Shown here piece by piece: positions 46,013-54,172 of a stretch of DNA of 64,000 nt; position 1 is the first letter of the stretch; every line of letters starts with the position of its first letter. Origin of the DNA: Lamprobacter modestohalophilus (GTDB taxonomy: Bacteria > Pseudomonadota > Gammaproteobacteria > Chromatiales > Chromatiaceae). The notes under the pieces were generated by a model that saw nothing but the letters and a program-made list of their open reading frames with translations, was not told the DNA's origin and did not search any database. The translations under genes and the position numbers were made by a program. Location: contig NZ_NRRY01000003.1 in the NCBI RefSeq assembly GCF_016583905.1, positions 1 to 64,000 on the forward strand, given 5' to 3'.

Positions 46013-47773
46013 ATGGCCCCTACACGACTCCGCAGCCGACTGACCTGGCTGTTTCCCTTCCTGGTCTGGCTGCCCAAGGTACGCCCGGAGGATCTGCGCG
46101 CCGACCTCATGGCGGCGCTGACTGGCGCCATCATCGTGCTGCCGCAAGGCGTGGCCTTCGCGACCATCGCCGGCATGCCGCCGGAATATGGCCTCTATGC
46201 CGGCATGGTGCCGGCGATCATCGCCGCGCTGTTCGGCTCCTCGCGCCACCTGGTCTCCGGCCCGACGACCGCCGCCTCGGTGGTGCTCTTCTCGTCGCTC
46301 TCGCTGCTCGCGGTGCCGGGAACGCCGGACTATGTGAGCCTGGCGCTGACCCTGACCTTCATGGTCGGCGTGCTCGAATTGGCGCTTGGGTTTGCGCGCC
46401 TCGGGGCGCTGGTCAATTTCATCTCGCACTCGGTCGTCGTTGGTTTCACCGCCGGGGCGGCGTTTCTGATCGCCGCCAAGCAGCTGAAGCACTTCTTCGG
46501 CTTGGAGATGGACAGCAGTGGCCACTTTCATGACATCCTGAACGAGTTCGGCCAGCATGTGATCGACATCAACCCCAGTGCAACGGCGGTTGCCGTTTCC
46601 ACCTTGCTGGTCGGCATTGCGGTCAAACGTTGGTTGCCAAAGATGCCCTATATGATCGCGGCGATGCTGGGTGGCAGCTTGGTCGCCCTGGGACTCAATG
46701 CCTGGCTGGGTGAGGCAAACACGGGCATCGCCACAGTCGGCGCCTTGCCGGCAAGCCTGCCCCCGCTCTCGGCGCCGATCTCGACCTTCGATCAGATCAA
46801 GCAGCTGGCACCGACCGCACTCGCGGTGACCCTGTTCGCGCTGACCGAGGCGGTCTCGATTGCGCGTGCGCTCGCGGCACGGGGTGGCTATCGCATCGAT
46901 GGCAATCAGGAGTTCATCGGTCAGGGGCTGTCGAACATTGCCGGTTCGTTCTTCTCCGGCTATGTCGCCACTGGTTCGTTCAATCGCAGCGGCGTCAACT
47001 TCGAGGCGGGCGCGCGGACACCATTAGCGGCGATCTTTGCCGCCCTGCTGCTGATGGTCATCGTGCTGCTGGTCGCCCCGCTGGCGAGCTACCTGCCGAC
47101 AGCGGCAATGGCCGGGATTCTGTTCCTGGTCGCCTGGGGGCTGGTCGATCGCAAAGAGATCCGCCACATCCTGGTGGCCTCCAAGCGCGAGACGGCGGTC
47201 CTCAGCGTCACCTTCTTTTCGGCGTTGTTCCTGGAGCTGGAGTTGGCGATCTTCGCCGGGGTGTTGCTGTCATTGGTGCTCTATCTGGAGCGGACCTCCA
47301 AGCCGCGCATCGTGACCCTGGCGCCCGATCCGCGCTTGCCCAAGCACGCCTTCTCCAGCGACCCTGAGGTGACCCAGTGCCCGCAGCTGCGCTTCATCCG
47401 TATCGATGGCTCGCTGTTCTTCGGCTCGGTCGCCCATGTCGAGCGCGGCTTTGATCTGCTGCGCGCGCGTCATCCGACCCAAAAGCATCTGGCGGTCCTG
47501 GCCGATGGCATCAACTTTGTAGACCTTCAGGGCGGGCAGGCCTTGGCGGATGAGGCCAAGCGACGCCAGCGTGAGGGTGGCGACCTGTACCTGATCAACG
47601 TCAAGCAGGGGCTGTGGGAGACGCTCGAAGCCTGTGGCTGCATCGAGGCGAGGGGCGCGCGCAATGTGTTCCGAGGCAAAGAGGCGGCGATCCATGCGAT
47701 CTATCAGAAGCTCGATAAGGCGGTCTGTGCAACCTGCGACAAGCGGATCTTCCATGAATGCGTAGGGCGTTGA
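46013..47773 (+). CDS. SulP-family anion transporter with STAS domain
   Basis: 586 aa. Eleven to twelve helices with the SulP signature IIVLPQGVAFATIAGMPPEY (~40-59) and SGPTTAASVVLFSSL, helices with SNIAGSFFSGYVATGSFNRS, and a STAS domain (~445-560; RFIRIDGSLFFGSVAHVERG, LAVLADGINFVDLQGGQALA). The short Cys-containing tail CATCDKRIFHEC (~572-583) is unusual and could bind metal. Standard length, without the insert seen in the SulP at 34904. Substrate (sulfate, bicarbonate or other) is not readable. Possibly in an operon with the CNNM pair. Confidence 0.9.
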   Translation: MAPTRLRSRLTWLFPFLVWLPKVRPEDLRADLMAALTGAIIVLPQGVAFATIAGMPPEYGLYAGMVPAIIAALFGSSRHLVSGPTTAASVVLFSSLSLLAVPGTPDYVSLALTLTFMVGVLELALGFARLGALVNFISHSVVVGFTAGAAFLIAAKQLKHFFGLEMDSSGHFHDILNEFGQHVIDINPSATAVAVSTLLVGIAVKRWLPKMPYMIAAMLGGSLVALGLNAWLGEANTGIATVGALPASLPPLSAPISTFDQIKQLAPTALAVTLFALTEAVSIARALAARGGYRIDGNQEFIGQGLSNIAGSFFSGYVATGSFNRSGVNFEAGARTPLAAIFAALLLMVIVLLVAPLASYLPTAAMAGILFLVAWGLVDRKEIRHILVASKRETAVLSVTFFSALFLELELAIFAGVLLSLVLYLERTSKPRIVTLAPDPRLPKHAFSSDPEVTQCPQLRFIRIDGSLFFGSVAHVERGFDLLRARHPTQKHLAVLADGINFVDLQGGQALADEAKRRQREGGDLYLINVKQGLWETLEACGCIEARGARNVFRGKEAAIHAIYQKLDKAVCATCDKRIFHECVGR

Positions 47774-47838
47774 AGGGCATCATCGAGGCAAGCACAACAG
47801 ATGAGCTGAGCTGAGCCGAGCTGAACTAAGCTGAAGAG

Positions 47839-48288
47839 TCAGTTCGGGAGTTCGTCCTCTTCGAGCAGTTGTTCGACGCTGAACGGACAGGTCTCTGGAA
47901 AGCTGGATGGCGCAAGTCCGGTCTCGAGGATCGCTTGTTTGCGCGCGCCGGGATAACGGCTGGCGGCGAGCTCGTCGAGTCGCGGCCGAAGGCTTGGGCT
48001 ATCGCGCAGGATGGCGGTGATCTCATCGCGTGCATTGGCGATGGAGAGGCGCCAACTGACGCCGCGATGGCTGGGCTGATGTTGCCATTTGAGCAGGTGC
48101 AACATCAGGATCTTCAGGTGGCTCTCCAGAGCGCGGCGGTCGCTCTTGCCCATGTCTTCGATCTCCTCGGCGACCTGCGCGAGATCGACCTGATCAAGCT
48201 GTCCTGACCGCAGCTGTTGCGCGGTTTGCAGTGTCCAAGCATAGAAGTCGCCATCGTAGTCGGCGTGCCTGTTTGTGGGGTTGTTCAT
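47839..48288 (-). CDS. DUF29 family protein
   Basis: 149 aa. DUF29 blocks: DFYAWTLQTAQQLRSGQLDQ, VDLAQVAEEIEDMGKSDRRA, LESHLKILMLHLLKWQHQP and WRLSIANARDEITAILRDSP. All-helical, cytoplasmic, abundant in cyanobacteria and purple sulfur bacteria; no known function. First gene of the accessory/TA island. A run of AGCTG-type repeats (~47805-47832) lies just downstream. Confidence 0.9.
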   Translation of the reverse strand: MNNPTNRHADYDGDFYAWTLQTAQQLRSGQLDQVDLAQVAEEIEDMGKSDRRALESHLKILMLHLLKWQHQPSHRGVSWRLSIANARDEITAILRDSPSLRPRLDELAASRYPGARKQAILETGLAPSSFPETCPFSVEQLLEEDELPN

Positions 48289-48294
48289 TGTTGG

Positions 48295-48407
48295 TCAATA
48301 TCACCTTGCCGCGCCGCCTGCTGACGAAGATCGACACCTATGCCAAGGCGCATGGCGCGACGCGCTCAGGCTTTCTGGCCGACACGGCAAGGGCGGCGAT
48401 GCGTTAG
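48295..48407 (+). pseudogene. C-terminal fragment of a hicB copy
   Basis: The frame NITLPRRLLTKIDTYAKAHG...GFLADTARAAMR ending in TAG is nearly identical to the last ~36 codons of hicB at 50103-50495. The ~25 bases after the stop are also shared (TTGTCTTTCTCAACACCGCG against TTGTCACTCTCAACAGCGCG). No start codon or N-terminal HicB fold remains. Confidence 0.85.
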
Positions 48408-48416
48408 TTGTCTTTC

Positions 48417-48899
48417 TCAACACCGCGTGATCGCCCCAGTTGGCAGCCATAGGGTCAGTGGCGCATCTGGGAAGCGCTCGAATTCGTAACGCTCATACCA
48501 GCCGCGCGCCCGTTCGTGCTTGGCGTCGACGATGACGCCAAGCATGCCAATCTCCTCGGCGAGGCGGGCGCACCGCTGCAGTGCATCCATCAGCAACCGC
48601 TCCCCTAGCCCTTGCCCTTGATGCTGGAGATTGACCGCCAAGCGTGCCAGGCGCGCGACCGGCAAGGGAAAACGTGGAAAACGCCCAGCATAGGCGGCTG
48701 GAAGCTGGTCTTTGAGGATGGCCGCCATCGCGAGACTGTAGAACCCTAGCACCATCGAGCCCTCGGCAGCGACATAGGTTCGGCTTAGGTTGGATGTGGC
48801 GTGCTGACGGGCAAAGCGGCGTAGGTATTGGTCCAGCTCGATGTCACCGCAGGTGAAAGCACGGCGGTCGTGATGGGCAGCCAGGGGCTCGATGCGCAT
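48417..48899 (-). CDS. GNAT-type toxin, second GNAT/DUF1778 pair
   Basis: 160 aa GNAT toxin of the TacT/AtaT class (acetylation of charged tRNA). Acetyl-CoA loop LQHQGQGLGERLL (91-103) and the terminal GWYERYEFERFPDAPLTLWL. Related to but clearly distinct from the toxin at 1496-2020. Its last codons (AITRC, stop) coincide with the sequence duplicated at ~50510-50525 after the intact hicB. The gene begins 18 bp downstream of its antitoxin gene. Confidence 0.88.
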   Translation of the reverse strand: MRIEPLAAHHDRRAFTCGDIELDQYLRRFARQHATSNLSRTYVAAEGSMVLGFYSLAMAAILKDQLPAAYAGRFPRFPLPVARLARLAVNLQHQGQGLGERLLMDALQRCARLAEEIGMLGVIVDAKHERARGWYERYEFERFPDAPLTLWLPTGAITRC

Positions 48900-48917
48900 C
48901 CGGTGGGTGGCCAGCGT

Positions 48918-49202
48918 TCAAGCGTCGGTTTGCCGAGCGTGCCAGATACGATAGCGCTCCATCGCGGCCTTGAGCTTGGGGCGTGGCTGGTCGAGCTGAT
49001 CTAGGGCCGTGACGAAGGCCTCCCAATCACGGGCGGTAAAGGTGAGGGATTCAGTCTGACTCAGAACGACCTTCGCGCGCTCTTGGGCCGCGCTCAGGAG
49101 AAAGGCACTGACCGACATTCCTGCGGTGGCCGCCGCGCGGGCAATCAGCGCTTTCGTTTCGCCAGAGGTGCGCAGATCGATGCGTTCAAGTGCAGTGGGC
49201 AT
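48918..49202 (-). CDS. DUF1778 antitoxin, second pair
   Basis: 94 aa. N-terminal ribbon-helix-helix (LERIDLRTSGETKALIARAA, then GMSVSAFLLSAAQERAK) and a C-terminal toxin-binding region with FTARDWEAFVTALDQLDQP and the end YRIWHARQTDA. Encoded directly upstream of the GNAT toxin. Expected to bind DNA at its promoter, where GTAC half-sites flank a short spacer (~49220-49234). Confidence 0.88.
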   Translation of the reverse strand: MPTALERIDLRTSGETKALIARAAATAGMSVSAFLLSAAQERAKVVLSQTESLTFTARDWEAFVTALDQLDQPRPKLKAAMERYRIWHARQTDA

Positions 49203-49377
49203 GGCCGCCTATCGAGTCAGTACGGATGATGTACGGGAAGAGACTAGCTTTCTTTTTGCGGTCTTGCAACAACGGCTGGCCTGACCCTCCCGCTCCCGCC
49301 ACGGGAGAGTCGAGGTCGTGCCAGTGAAAAGGCTGCTCGCACTGTATTCTGTGGTCCAAGCGGCCTCGCTTTCTCGA

Positions 49378-49496
49378 TTAGTGGGTCTCTATCGCCGCTT
49401 CGAGAAGTGCGATCTCCTCGTCGGTCAGCTCGAACAGCGTGTAGACGAGGCTGTCGATACGCGCCTCGGCTTGGGCCATCTCCGCCGTCAGGCGAT
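49378..49496 (-). pseudogene. C-terminal fragment of the type IIG restriction gene
   Basis: On the minus strand this gives RLTAEMAQAEARIDSLVYTL, then FELTDEEIALLEAAIETH and a stop. It is nearly identical to the last ~39 codons of the intact gene ending at 50570. The shared sequence also extends ~45 bp beyond the stop (GCACTGTATTCTGTGGTCC against GCACTGTATCCGGTGGTCT). The joint to the DGR template lies at ~49500. Confidence 0.88.
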
Positions 49497-49510
49497 TGGC
49501 TGGGCAAAGA

Positions 49511-49645
49511 GCCCTGTACTGGTCCGGTACGGAGTACGCGCCGAATCCGAACAACGCGTGGAACTTCAACACCGACAATGGCAACCAGAACAACGACAAT
49601 AAGGACAACCAGAACTATGGCTGGGCGGTTCGCCCCGGAGAATGA
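49511..49645 (+). repeat. Probable DGR template repeat (Asn-codon-rich)
   Basis: Translated in frame it reads ALYWSGTEYAPNPNNAWNFN, then TDNGNQNNDNKDNQNY and GWAVRPGE with a stop. Twelve of about 24 codons between 49544 and 49615 are AAC/AAT. That is the template form of the C-terminus of Lcl/DUF1566-type (C-type-lectin-fold) variable proteins, where adenine-directed mutagenesis turns AAY codons into many residues. The GC-rich end after TAT (GGCTGGGCGGTTCGCCCCGG) fits the IMH-like 3' segment. It sits 32 bp before a reverse transcriptase start, the usual DGR order. No variable-protein gene precedes it; the left end is fused to a restriction-gene fragment. Confidence 0.72.
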
Positions 49646-49677
49646 TTCCCTTTGCCGCCACAAGGCACCGTCCAGAG

Positions 49678-49830
49678 ATGGCGCTGTTCTCGTATGAGAA
49701 CCTGTACCGGCACTATCTGAGCTGCCGGAGCAACAAGCGCAATACCATCAACGCACTGCGCTTCGAGGCACGCCAGGAGCTGAATCTGCTGGCTCTGTGC
49801 GAGGCGCTCCAGACCCGCACCTACCGTCCG
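49678..49830 (+). pseudogene. 5' fragment of a DGR reverse transcriptase
   Basis: ATG 49678 starts MALFSYENLYRHYLSCRSNK, then RNTINALRFEARQELNLLAL and CEALQTRTYRP. This is the conserved N-terminal region of DGR/retron-like reverse transcriptases (ENLYRxYLxxRxxKRN, FExxLExNLLxL, YRP). Family similarity ends there; the frame then runs 20 unrelated codons (VPSVCVGG...) to a stop at 49890. All catalytic RT motifs, including YxDD, are missing, so the element cannot diversify in cis. Confidence 0.75.
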
Positions 49831-49872
49831 GTCCCGTCTGTCTGCGTTGGCGGCTCCTGGAGTTCCCTGCGG

Positions 49873-49906
49873 TTACCTTGCCTGCTTTAGTGGTTACAAT
49901 AACCAC
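49873..49906 (+). promoter_or_regulatory. hicAB promoter with HicB-type operator
   Basis: GTGGTTACAATAACCAC (49890-49906) is a perfect inverted repeat with a three-base centre and covers TACAAT, a good -10 hexamer (49895-49900). TTACCT lies 16 bases upstream as a possible -35. A ribbon-helix-helix HicB binding here would block RNA polymerase, and transcription would start at or next to the hicA ATG (49908), which lacks a ribosome site. Confidence 0.65.
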
Positions 49907-49907
49907 C

Positions 49908-50093
49908 ATGAACAGCAAGCAGATCATCAAGCAACTCGAAGCGGATGGCTGGTATTTGGCAAGGGTCAAAGGTTCGCACCACCAGTTCAAACACCCCTCG
50001 AAACCAGGCTTGGTGACTGTCAAGCATCCTGATGGTGACGTTCCCGCCGGCACCTTGAACAGTATCCGTCGGCAGGCGGGTTGGAAACACTAG
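49908..50093 (+). CDS. hicA: HicA family mRNA interferase toxin
   Basis: 61 aa from ATG 49908 (MNSKQIIKQLEADGW). HicA toxins have a dsRBD-like fold and cleave mRNA. The catalytic His is in GSHHQFKHP (H24), followed by the typical VKHPDGDVPAGTLNSIRRQAG. An earlier in-frame start at 49797 would cross the RT fragment and the operator, so it is rejected. hicB follows after nine bases. Confidence 0.93.
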   Translation: MNSKQIIKQLEADGWYLARVKGSHHQFKHPSKPGLVTVKHPDGDVPAGTLNSIRRQAGWKH

Positions 50094-50102
50094 GAGATGA
50101 TC

Positions 50103-50495
50103 ATGCGTTTTCCGGTGGTCTTGCATTCCGACGATGGTGTGCGCTTCGGCGTGACGGTACCCGATTTGCCTGGCTGTTTCTCTGCGGGCGATAGCTTTGA
50201 CGAGGCTCTGGACGCGGTGTTGGAGGCGATCGACCTGCATCTTGAAGGGCTCACCGAGGACGGGCAGGAGATTCCGATACCGGGATCGATTGCCGAGCAT
50301 CGCACGCATCCCGATTTCGCCGATGGCGTCTGGGCGGTGGTCGATGTGGATGTCTCGCGCTTCGAGGGCCGCGCAGAGAAGATCAATATCACCTTGCCGC
50401 GCCGCCTGCTGACGAAGATCGACGCCTATGCCAAGGCGCATGGCGCAACGCGCTCAGGCTTTCTAGCCGATGCGGCAAGGGCGGCGATGCGTTAG
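50103..50495 (+). CDS. hicB: HicB family antitoxin
   Basis: 130 aa from ATG 50103, preferred because GGAG lies six bases upstream; ATG 50097 overlaps that site. N-terminal partial RNase-H fold (FPVVLHSDDGVRFGVTVPDL, PGCFSAGDSFDEALDAVLEA, IDLHLEGLTEDGQEIPIP) and a C-terminal ribbon-helix-helix (NITLPRRLLTKIDAYAKAHG onward). It neutralises HicA and represses the promoter at 49873-49906. The last third is duplicated at 48295-48407. Confidence 0.93.
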   Translation: MRFPVVLHSDDGVRFGVTVPDLPGCFSAGDSFDEALDAVLEAIDLHLEGLTEDGQEIPIPGSIAEHRTHPDFADGVWAVVDVDVSRFEGRAEKINITLPRRLLTKIDAYAKAHGATRSGFLADAARAAMR

Positions 50496-50569
50496 TTGTC
50501 ACTCTCAACAGCGCGTGATGGCCACAGAATGCACTGTATCCGGTGGTCTAAGCGGCCTCGCTTTCTCGA

Positions 50570-53500
50570 TTAGTGGGTCTCTATCGCCGCTTCGAGAAGT
50601 GTGATCTCCTCGTCGGTCAGCTCGAACAGCCTGTAGACGAGGCTGTCGATGCGCGCCTCGGCTTGGGCCATCTCCGCCGTCAGGCGATGGATCTGGACGC
50701 GGTCGCGGTTGATCCAGTCTTCCCAATCGGAGCGTTCAGCCAGCGGAATCTCGGCCTTGAAGGTCTTCTTGATCTCGGTGCGGAAGGCGGCGAAGTCGGG
50801 TAAGGTCCACCATTCTTGGAGCTTGGTGGTCAGTTTGGGCTGTCGGTCTGGCGGGCATAGATCGGGGATGCGGCGCAGGAGCGCTTGTTGGAGGTGCAAG
50901 CGTTCTTGGGCTGCAGATTGAGCGTTCTTCGTCAATGCGGCGAGTTCATCTCTAGCCTCATTGGGCATCCGCGGAATAACGGCCTGCTCAACATACTGTG
51001 AGTGCATCTGATGAAAGCCACCGCGGACCGGAACGCTTGTACCAGTAATCGTAAACCATGCGACCCTTGAGTTTAGGAATCCGGCGAGCCAAGTATCTGA
51101 TGTGCCGATGAAATAGCATTTGTTGTTGGTGAACCGGCCAGTTTCTTGCTGAAATTGCGGTCTGCTACAAAACTCTGGGTACAGGATCTTTTGGCCTTCG
51201 AAGAAAGGCAAATAGGCCTCCTGCGCCTGCTGCAGCTCGTACCATGCCTGCTTGGTCGCGCGTTTCTCCAGCTTGTCTTTGAACGGCCATAGCCAGTCGC
51301 GAATCGCCGGATAGTCGTCGATGTCGATCCGGTTCTTCGGGATGTAGATCAGCCACAGCCCGCGCGGCTCGGCGCGCCAGCGTTTCAGATCCTTGCCTTC
51401 CAGAAAGGGTTTCAGCAGCTCGGCGGAACGGGGGTCTTGGGCGCAGAGCTGCTCCTTGGTCGGGGTGTCGATCACGAAGGCCTTGTTGAAGCCGGTCTTG
51501 ATCCCATACAACGGCGAGCCATAGACCTCCTTCAGCGTCTTTTTCCCGGCGCGAATCTTGTCGCGCAACGCCCGCAGCGACGGATTCTCCAGCTCCCAGG
51601 AGCCGTCACCGAGCGCGGCTTGCGGATAGGGTCCAGCGGCGGCCTCCCAACTGGCGAGGAAGTTGGTGTCTGGCAGGCTGTCCAGCTTCCAGAACCGCAG
51701 CGCGTGGTCTGTCGGCGCGACGCCCTTCTTCAGGGTCAGGATCGCCGGGTAGGTGGTGACGCCCTCAAAGACCTGCAGATCGCCAAAATCGACCACCGCT
51801 TCAAGGGTCGCCTCGCGCAGCAGATAATTGCGCAGCGGCTTGCCGGAGCCGGTCTTGAAGAAGGTGTTCGAGGAGATGAAGCCGAGTCGGCCACCGGGTT
51901 TCAATAGTTGCAGGCCGCGCTCGTAGAAATAGCAATACAGATCGGCGCGGTCGGAGACGACCTGGTAATGCTGCTCGAGATAAGGCTTGAGCGGCTTCAG
52001 CAGTTCCATGCGCACATAGGGTGGGTTGCCGAGCAGGATATCGAAGCCACCTTCGGCGAGGATCTCGGGAAAGGCCTGCGCCCAATCGAAGCCGCGCCCG
52101 AGATAGGCGAAGCCATCCTCATCGATCAGGCTGTCGCCGACCTTGAGGTTGTCGGAGAGGCTATCGAGCGTCTTGCCGCGCCGGGCGGTCTTGATCCAGA
52201 GCGAGAGCTTGGCGATCTCGACGCTTTCGACGTTGACATCGACACCGAACAGATTGTTGGTCAGGATCTCGCTGTCCGGGTCGAGCAGATCGTCGACGTA
52301 TCCTGGCCTGCCTTCCAGCTCGGTAATCTTCTGATTGACGCGCGCCAACTCGGTCTTCATGAACTCGAAGGCCATGATCAGGAACACGCCCGAGCCGCAG
52401 GCGGGATCAAGGATGCGCAAGGTCTTGAGTCGGTCGCGATACGCCTGCCAGGCCTCGAGCTCGGCGGTCTTTCGTCGCCAGGCGATTCGGCTGTAATCGG
52501 AGAGGTCGCTGTCTTTCTTGGCGTGCGCGCGCAGGATCTCGGTGAAGATCTCGGTGAGATGCGCGCCCAAGGTTTCGGCGACGATGAAGCGCGCGATGTA
52601 GTCGGGCGTGTAGACCACGCCATCGCGTTTGCGCCGCCCGCTGGTGCCGCTGGTCTTCTCCGGCTGCGTCTCTTCACCGCGTGCCTGCGCCTGCAAACGC
52701 TCTACATCGGCGATGGACTGCTCGAAGATATGCCCGAGCACGGTGACCGAGACCTCCGAGGCGAAATCATAGTCGCCGAGGGTCTTGAAGCCCTCGCAGA
52801 GGCTGTCGGCGAGCGGAAGGCTGTCGATGGTCGCGTCGCTGGCGAACAGACCACCGTTGTAGGGCGGGATCTTCAGTCGCTCGCTACCTTGATCGATGGC
52901 CCGGAACAGGCCCTTGAAGTTGTCCCAGATCGGCCGCGGGTTATAGGGATCGCTGGCGCTAAAGGCGTTGACCAGGGTGTTGCCAGGTAAGAGGCCGGTG
53001 TCCTCGGCGAAGGCGATGAACAGCACCCGGTCGAGGATCTTCTGGGCGATAGCGATGGCTTGCAGCGGATCGATGCTTTGGCTTGCCGCGCGGACCGCAT
53101 TGATCAACTGGAAGCGGAGCGCCTTGTAATCCTGATACAGGCTATCGGTGATGTCCTTGTCTTCGCGGCGGCTCTCGTGCAGCAGCTCAAGCGTGCGCCC
53201 GGAGAGGAGATTGTCGGCGGCGAGCAGGAGGATGAAGCGGGCGTATTCCTCGGGCTCGGTGAGCCGTTCGAGCCAGAAGCGCTCAAAGGCCGTGGTGCCC
53301 TCGCCAAAGCCATAGAGGCGCAGCTCGATCATGTTCGAGACGATGACCCATTTCACGCCGCGGGCGTTCATGGCGTATTCCCATGCCTGCTGCACCGGGC
53401 TCTTGTTGCGGCCGGGCATGATGGCGTCGAGGTCGCGGGTATCGGCGCCCTTCAGCTCGAAAGGCGCCAGAATCTCGGGCGTCTTGCCGCCAAAGCGGCC

Positions 53501-53827
53501 GAGCGCGAGATCGACGCTGCCGCGCAGGATGCTCTGTTCCGTCGCCAGGCTGTATTTGGCGCCGCTGGTCGGCCCCTGGTAACCGAGCACGCCTTCGACG
53601 ATCTTGGCCGCGAACTGGCCGTGGAGCGCGACCTCCTTGAGGGTCTCGATGCGCCGGTCCCGGATCATCTCGGCCCAGGCTTCGAGCAGGCTGAGGTGGT
53701 CCGTTGGAATCGTTTGGGCGGCTCGGTTGCGCGCGATCGTTTTGGGGTTGAAGAGGTGCAACGCTGTCTTCCTGATGGGTGGCGGTCGCAGGCTAGCGCG
53801 ATCGCGAGCTAGCGGCAATGCCAGCAT
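50570..53827 (-). CDS. Type IIG (Eco57I-like) restriction-modification enzyme
   Basis: 1085 aa from ATG 53827 (an in-frame ATG at 53872 overlaps the DUF1640 gene; a later non-ATG start is also possible). One chain combines an N-terminal PD-(D/E)XK nuclease (D106 in GSVDLALG; E124 and K126 in FELKGAD), a helical connector, an N6-adenine methyltransferase core (motif I LDPACGSGVFLI; motif IV GNPPYVRM) with a gate KRDGVVYTPDYIARFIV, a target-recognition region and a C-terminal coiled part (TAEMAQAEARIDSL). Such enzymes cut a fixed distance from an asymmetric site and methylate one strand; recognition sequence unknown. No separate specificity or BREX genes adjoin it. Its 3' end is duplicated at 49378. 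Confidence 0.88.
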   Translation of the reverse strand: MLALPLARDRASLRPPPIRKTALHLFNPKTIARNRAAQTIPTDHLSLLEAWAEMIRDRRIETLKEVALHGQFAAKIVEGVLGYQGPTSGAKYSLATEQSILRGSVDLALGRFGGKTPEILAPFELKGADTRDLDAIMPGRNKSPVQQAWEYAMNARGVKWVIVSNMIELRLYGFGEGTTAFERFWLERLTEPEEYARFILLLAADNLLSGRTLELLHESRREDKDITDSLYQDYKALRFQLINAVRAASQSIDPLQAIAIAQKILDRVLFIAFAEDTGLLPGNTLVNAFSASDPYNPRPIWDNFKGLFRAIDQGSERLKIPPYNGGLFASDATIDSLPLADSLCEGFKTLGDYDFASEVSVTVLGHIFEQSIADVERLQAQARGEETQPEKTSGTSGRRKRDGVVYTPDYIARFIVAETLGAHLTEIFTEILRAHAKKDSDLSDYSRIAWRRKTAELEAWQAYRDRLKTLRILDPACGSGVFLIMAFEFMKTELARVNQKITELEGRPGYVDDLLDPDSEILTNNLFGVDVNVESVEIAKLSLWIKTARRGKTLDSLSDNLKVGDSLIDEDGFAYLGRGFDWAQAFPEILAEGGFDILLGNPPYVRMELLKPLKPYLEQHYQVVSDRADLYCYFYERGLQLLKPGGRLGFISSNTFFKTGSGKPLRNYLLREATLEAVVDFGDLQVFEGVTTYPAILTLKKGVAPTDHALRFWKLDSLPDTNFLASWEAAAGPYPQAALGDGSWELENPSLRALRDKIRAGKKTLKEVYGSPLYGIKTGFNKAFVIDTPTKEQLCAQDPRSAELLKPFLEGKDLKRWRAEPRGLWLIYIPKNRIDIDDYPAIRDWLWPFKDKLEKRATKQAWYELQQAQEAYLPFFEGQKILYPEFCSRPQFQQETGRFTNNKCYFIGTSDTWLAGFLNSRVAWFTITGTSVPVRGGFHQMHSQYVEQAVIPRMPNEARDELAALTKNAQSAAQERLHLQQALLRRIPDLCPPDRQPKLTTKLQEWWTLPDFAAFRTEIKKTFKAEIPLAERSDWEDWINRDRVQIHRLTAEMAQAEARIDSLVYRLFELTDEEITLLEAAIETH

Positions 53828-53846
53828 GGCTCCGGATGCTAAGGCC

Positions 53847-54110
53847 TCACAGCAGCTTGACCAGCGTGGCAATGACCGCGATCGCGATGGTCATCATCCC
53901 GCCGAGCTTGATGATGAGGCGATATTCCAGCTCGCGAACCTCGGCCTTCAGGGCCAGTTCCAGCGCCTGCAGATCGGTCTTGGTCGCCAGCTCGGCCTCA
54001 ATGTGAGCGGCGCGAAACGCCTCGGAGATCGCCTCGGCCTGGCTCTCGGGAATGCCGGCATCCTTGAGCGTGCGGATGAATCGATGGGTATCGAGGGTGA
54101 CGGTGGTCAT
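53847..54110 (-). CDS. DUF1640 coiled-coil membrane protein
   Basis: 87 aa. N-terminal helix DTHRFIRTLKDAGIPESQAE, then AISEAFRAAHIEAELATKTD, coiled coil to ~65, and a C-terminal membrane helix (LGGMMTIAIAVIATLVKLL). It resembles the CCDC90/DUF1640 group; function in bacteria unknown. A dead N-terminal copy lies at 1368-1467. Confidence 0.8.
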   Translation of the reverse strand: MTTVTLDTHRFIRTLKDAGIPESQAEAISEAFRAAHIEAELATKTDLQALELALKAEVRELEYRLIIKLGGMMTIAIAVIATLVKLL

Positions 54111-54172
54111 GCGCGGCCGTTGTCAGTCAGTTCTTCGCCAACGTGTTCTAGTAATCTTGGCCAGAGGCCGTG

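Noticed and set aside
49797-49907. Longer N-terminus for HicA
   Set aside because: The extra residues come from the RT-fragment region and operator, and HicA proteins are ~60 aa.
50570-53827. BREX PglX or a type I HsdM
   Set aside because: The N-terminal D...ExK nuclease domain fused to the methyltransferase and absence of brx/hsd neighbours favour a type IIG enzyme.
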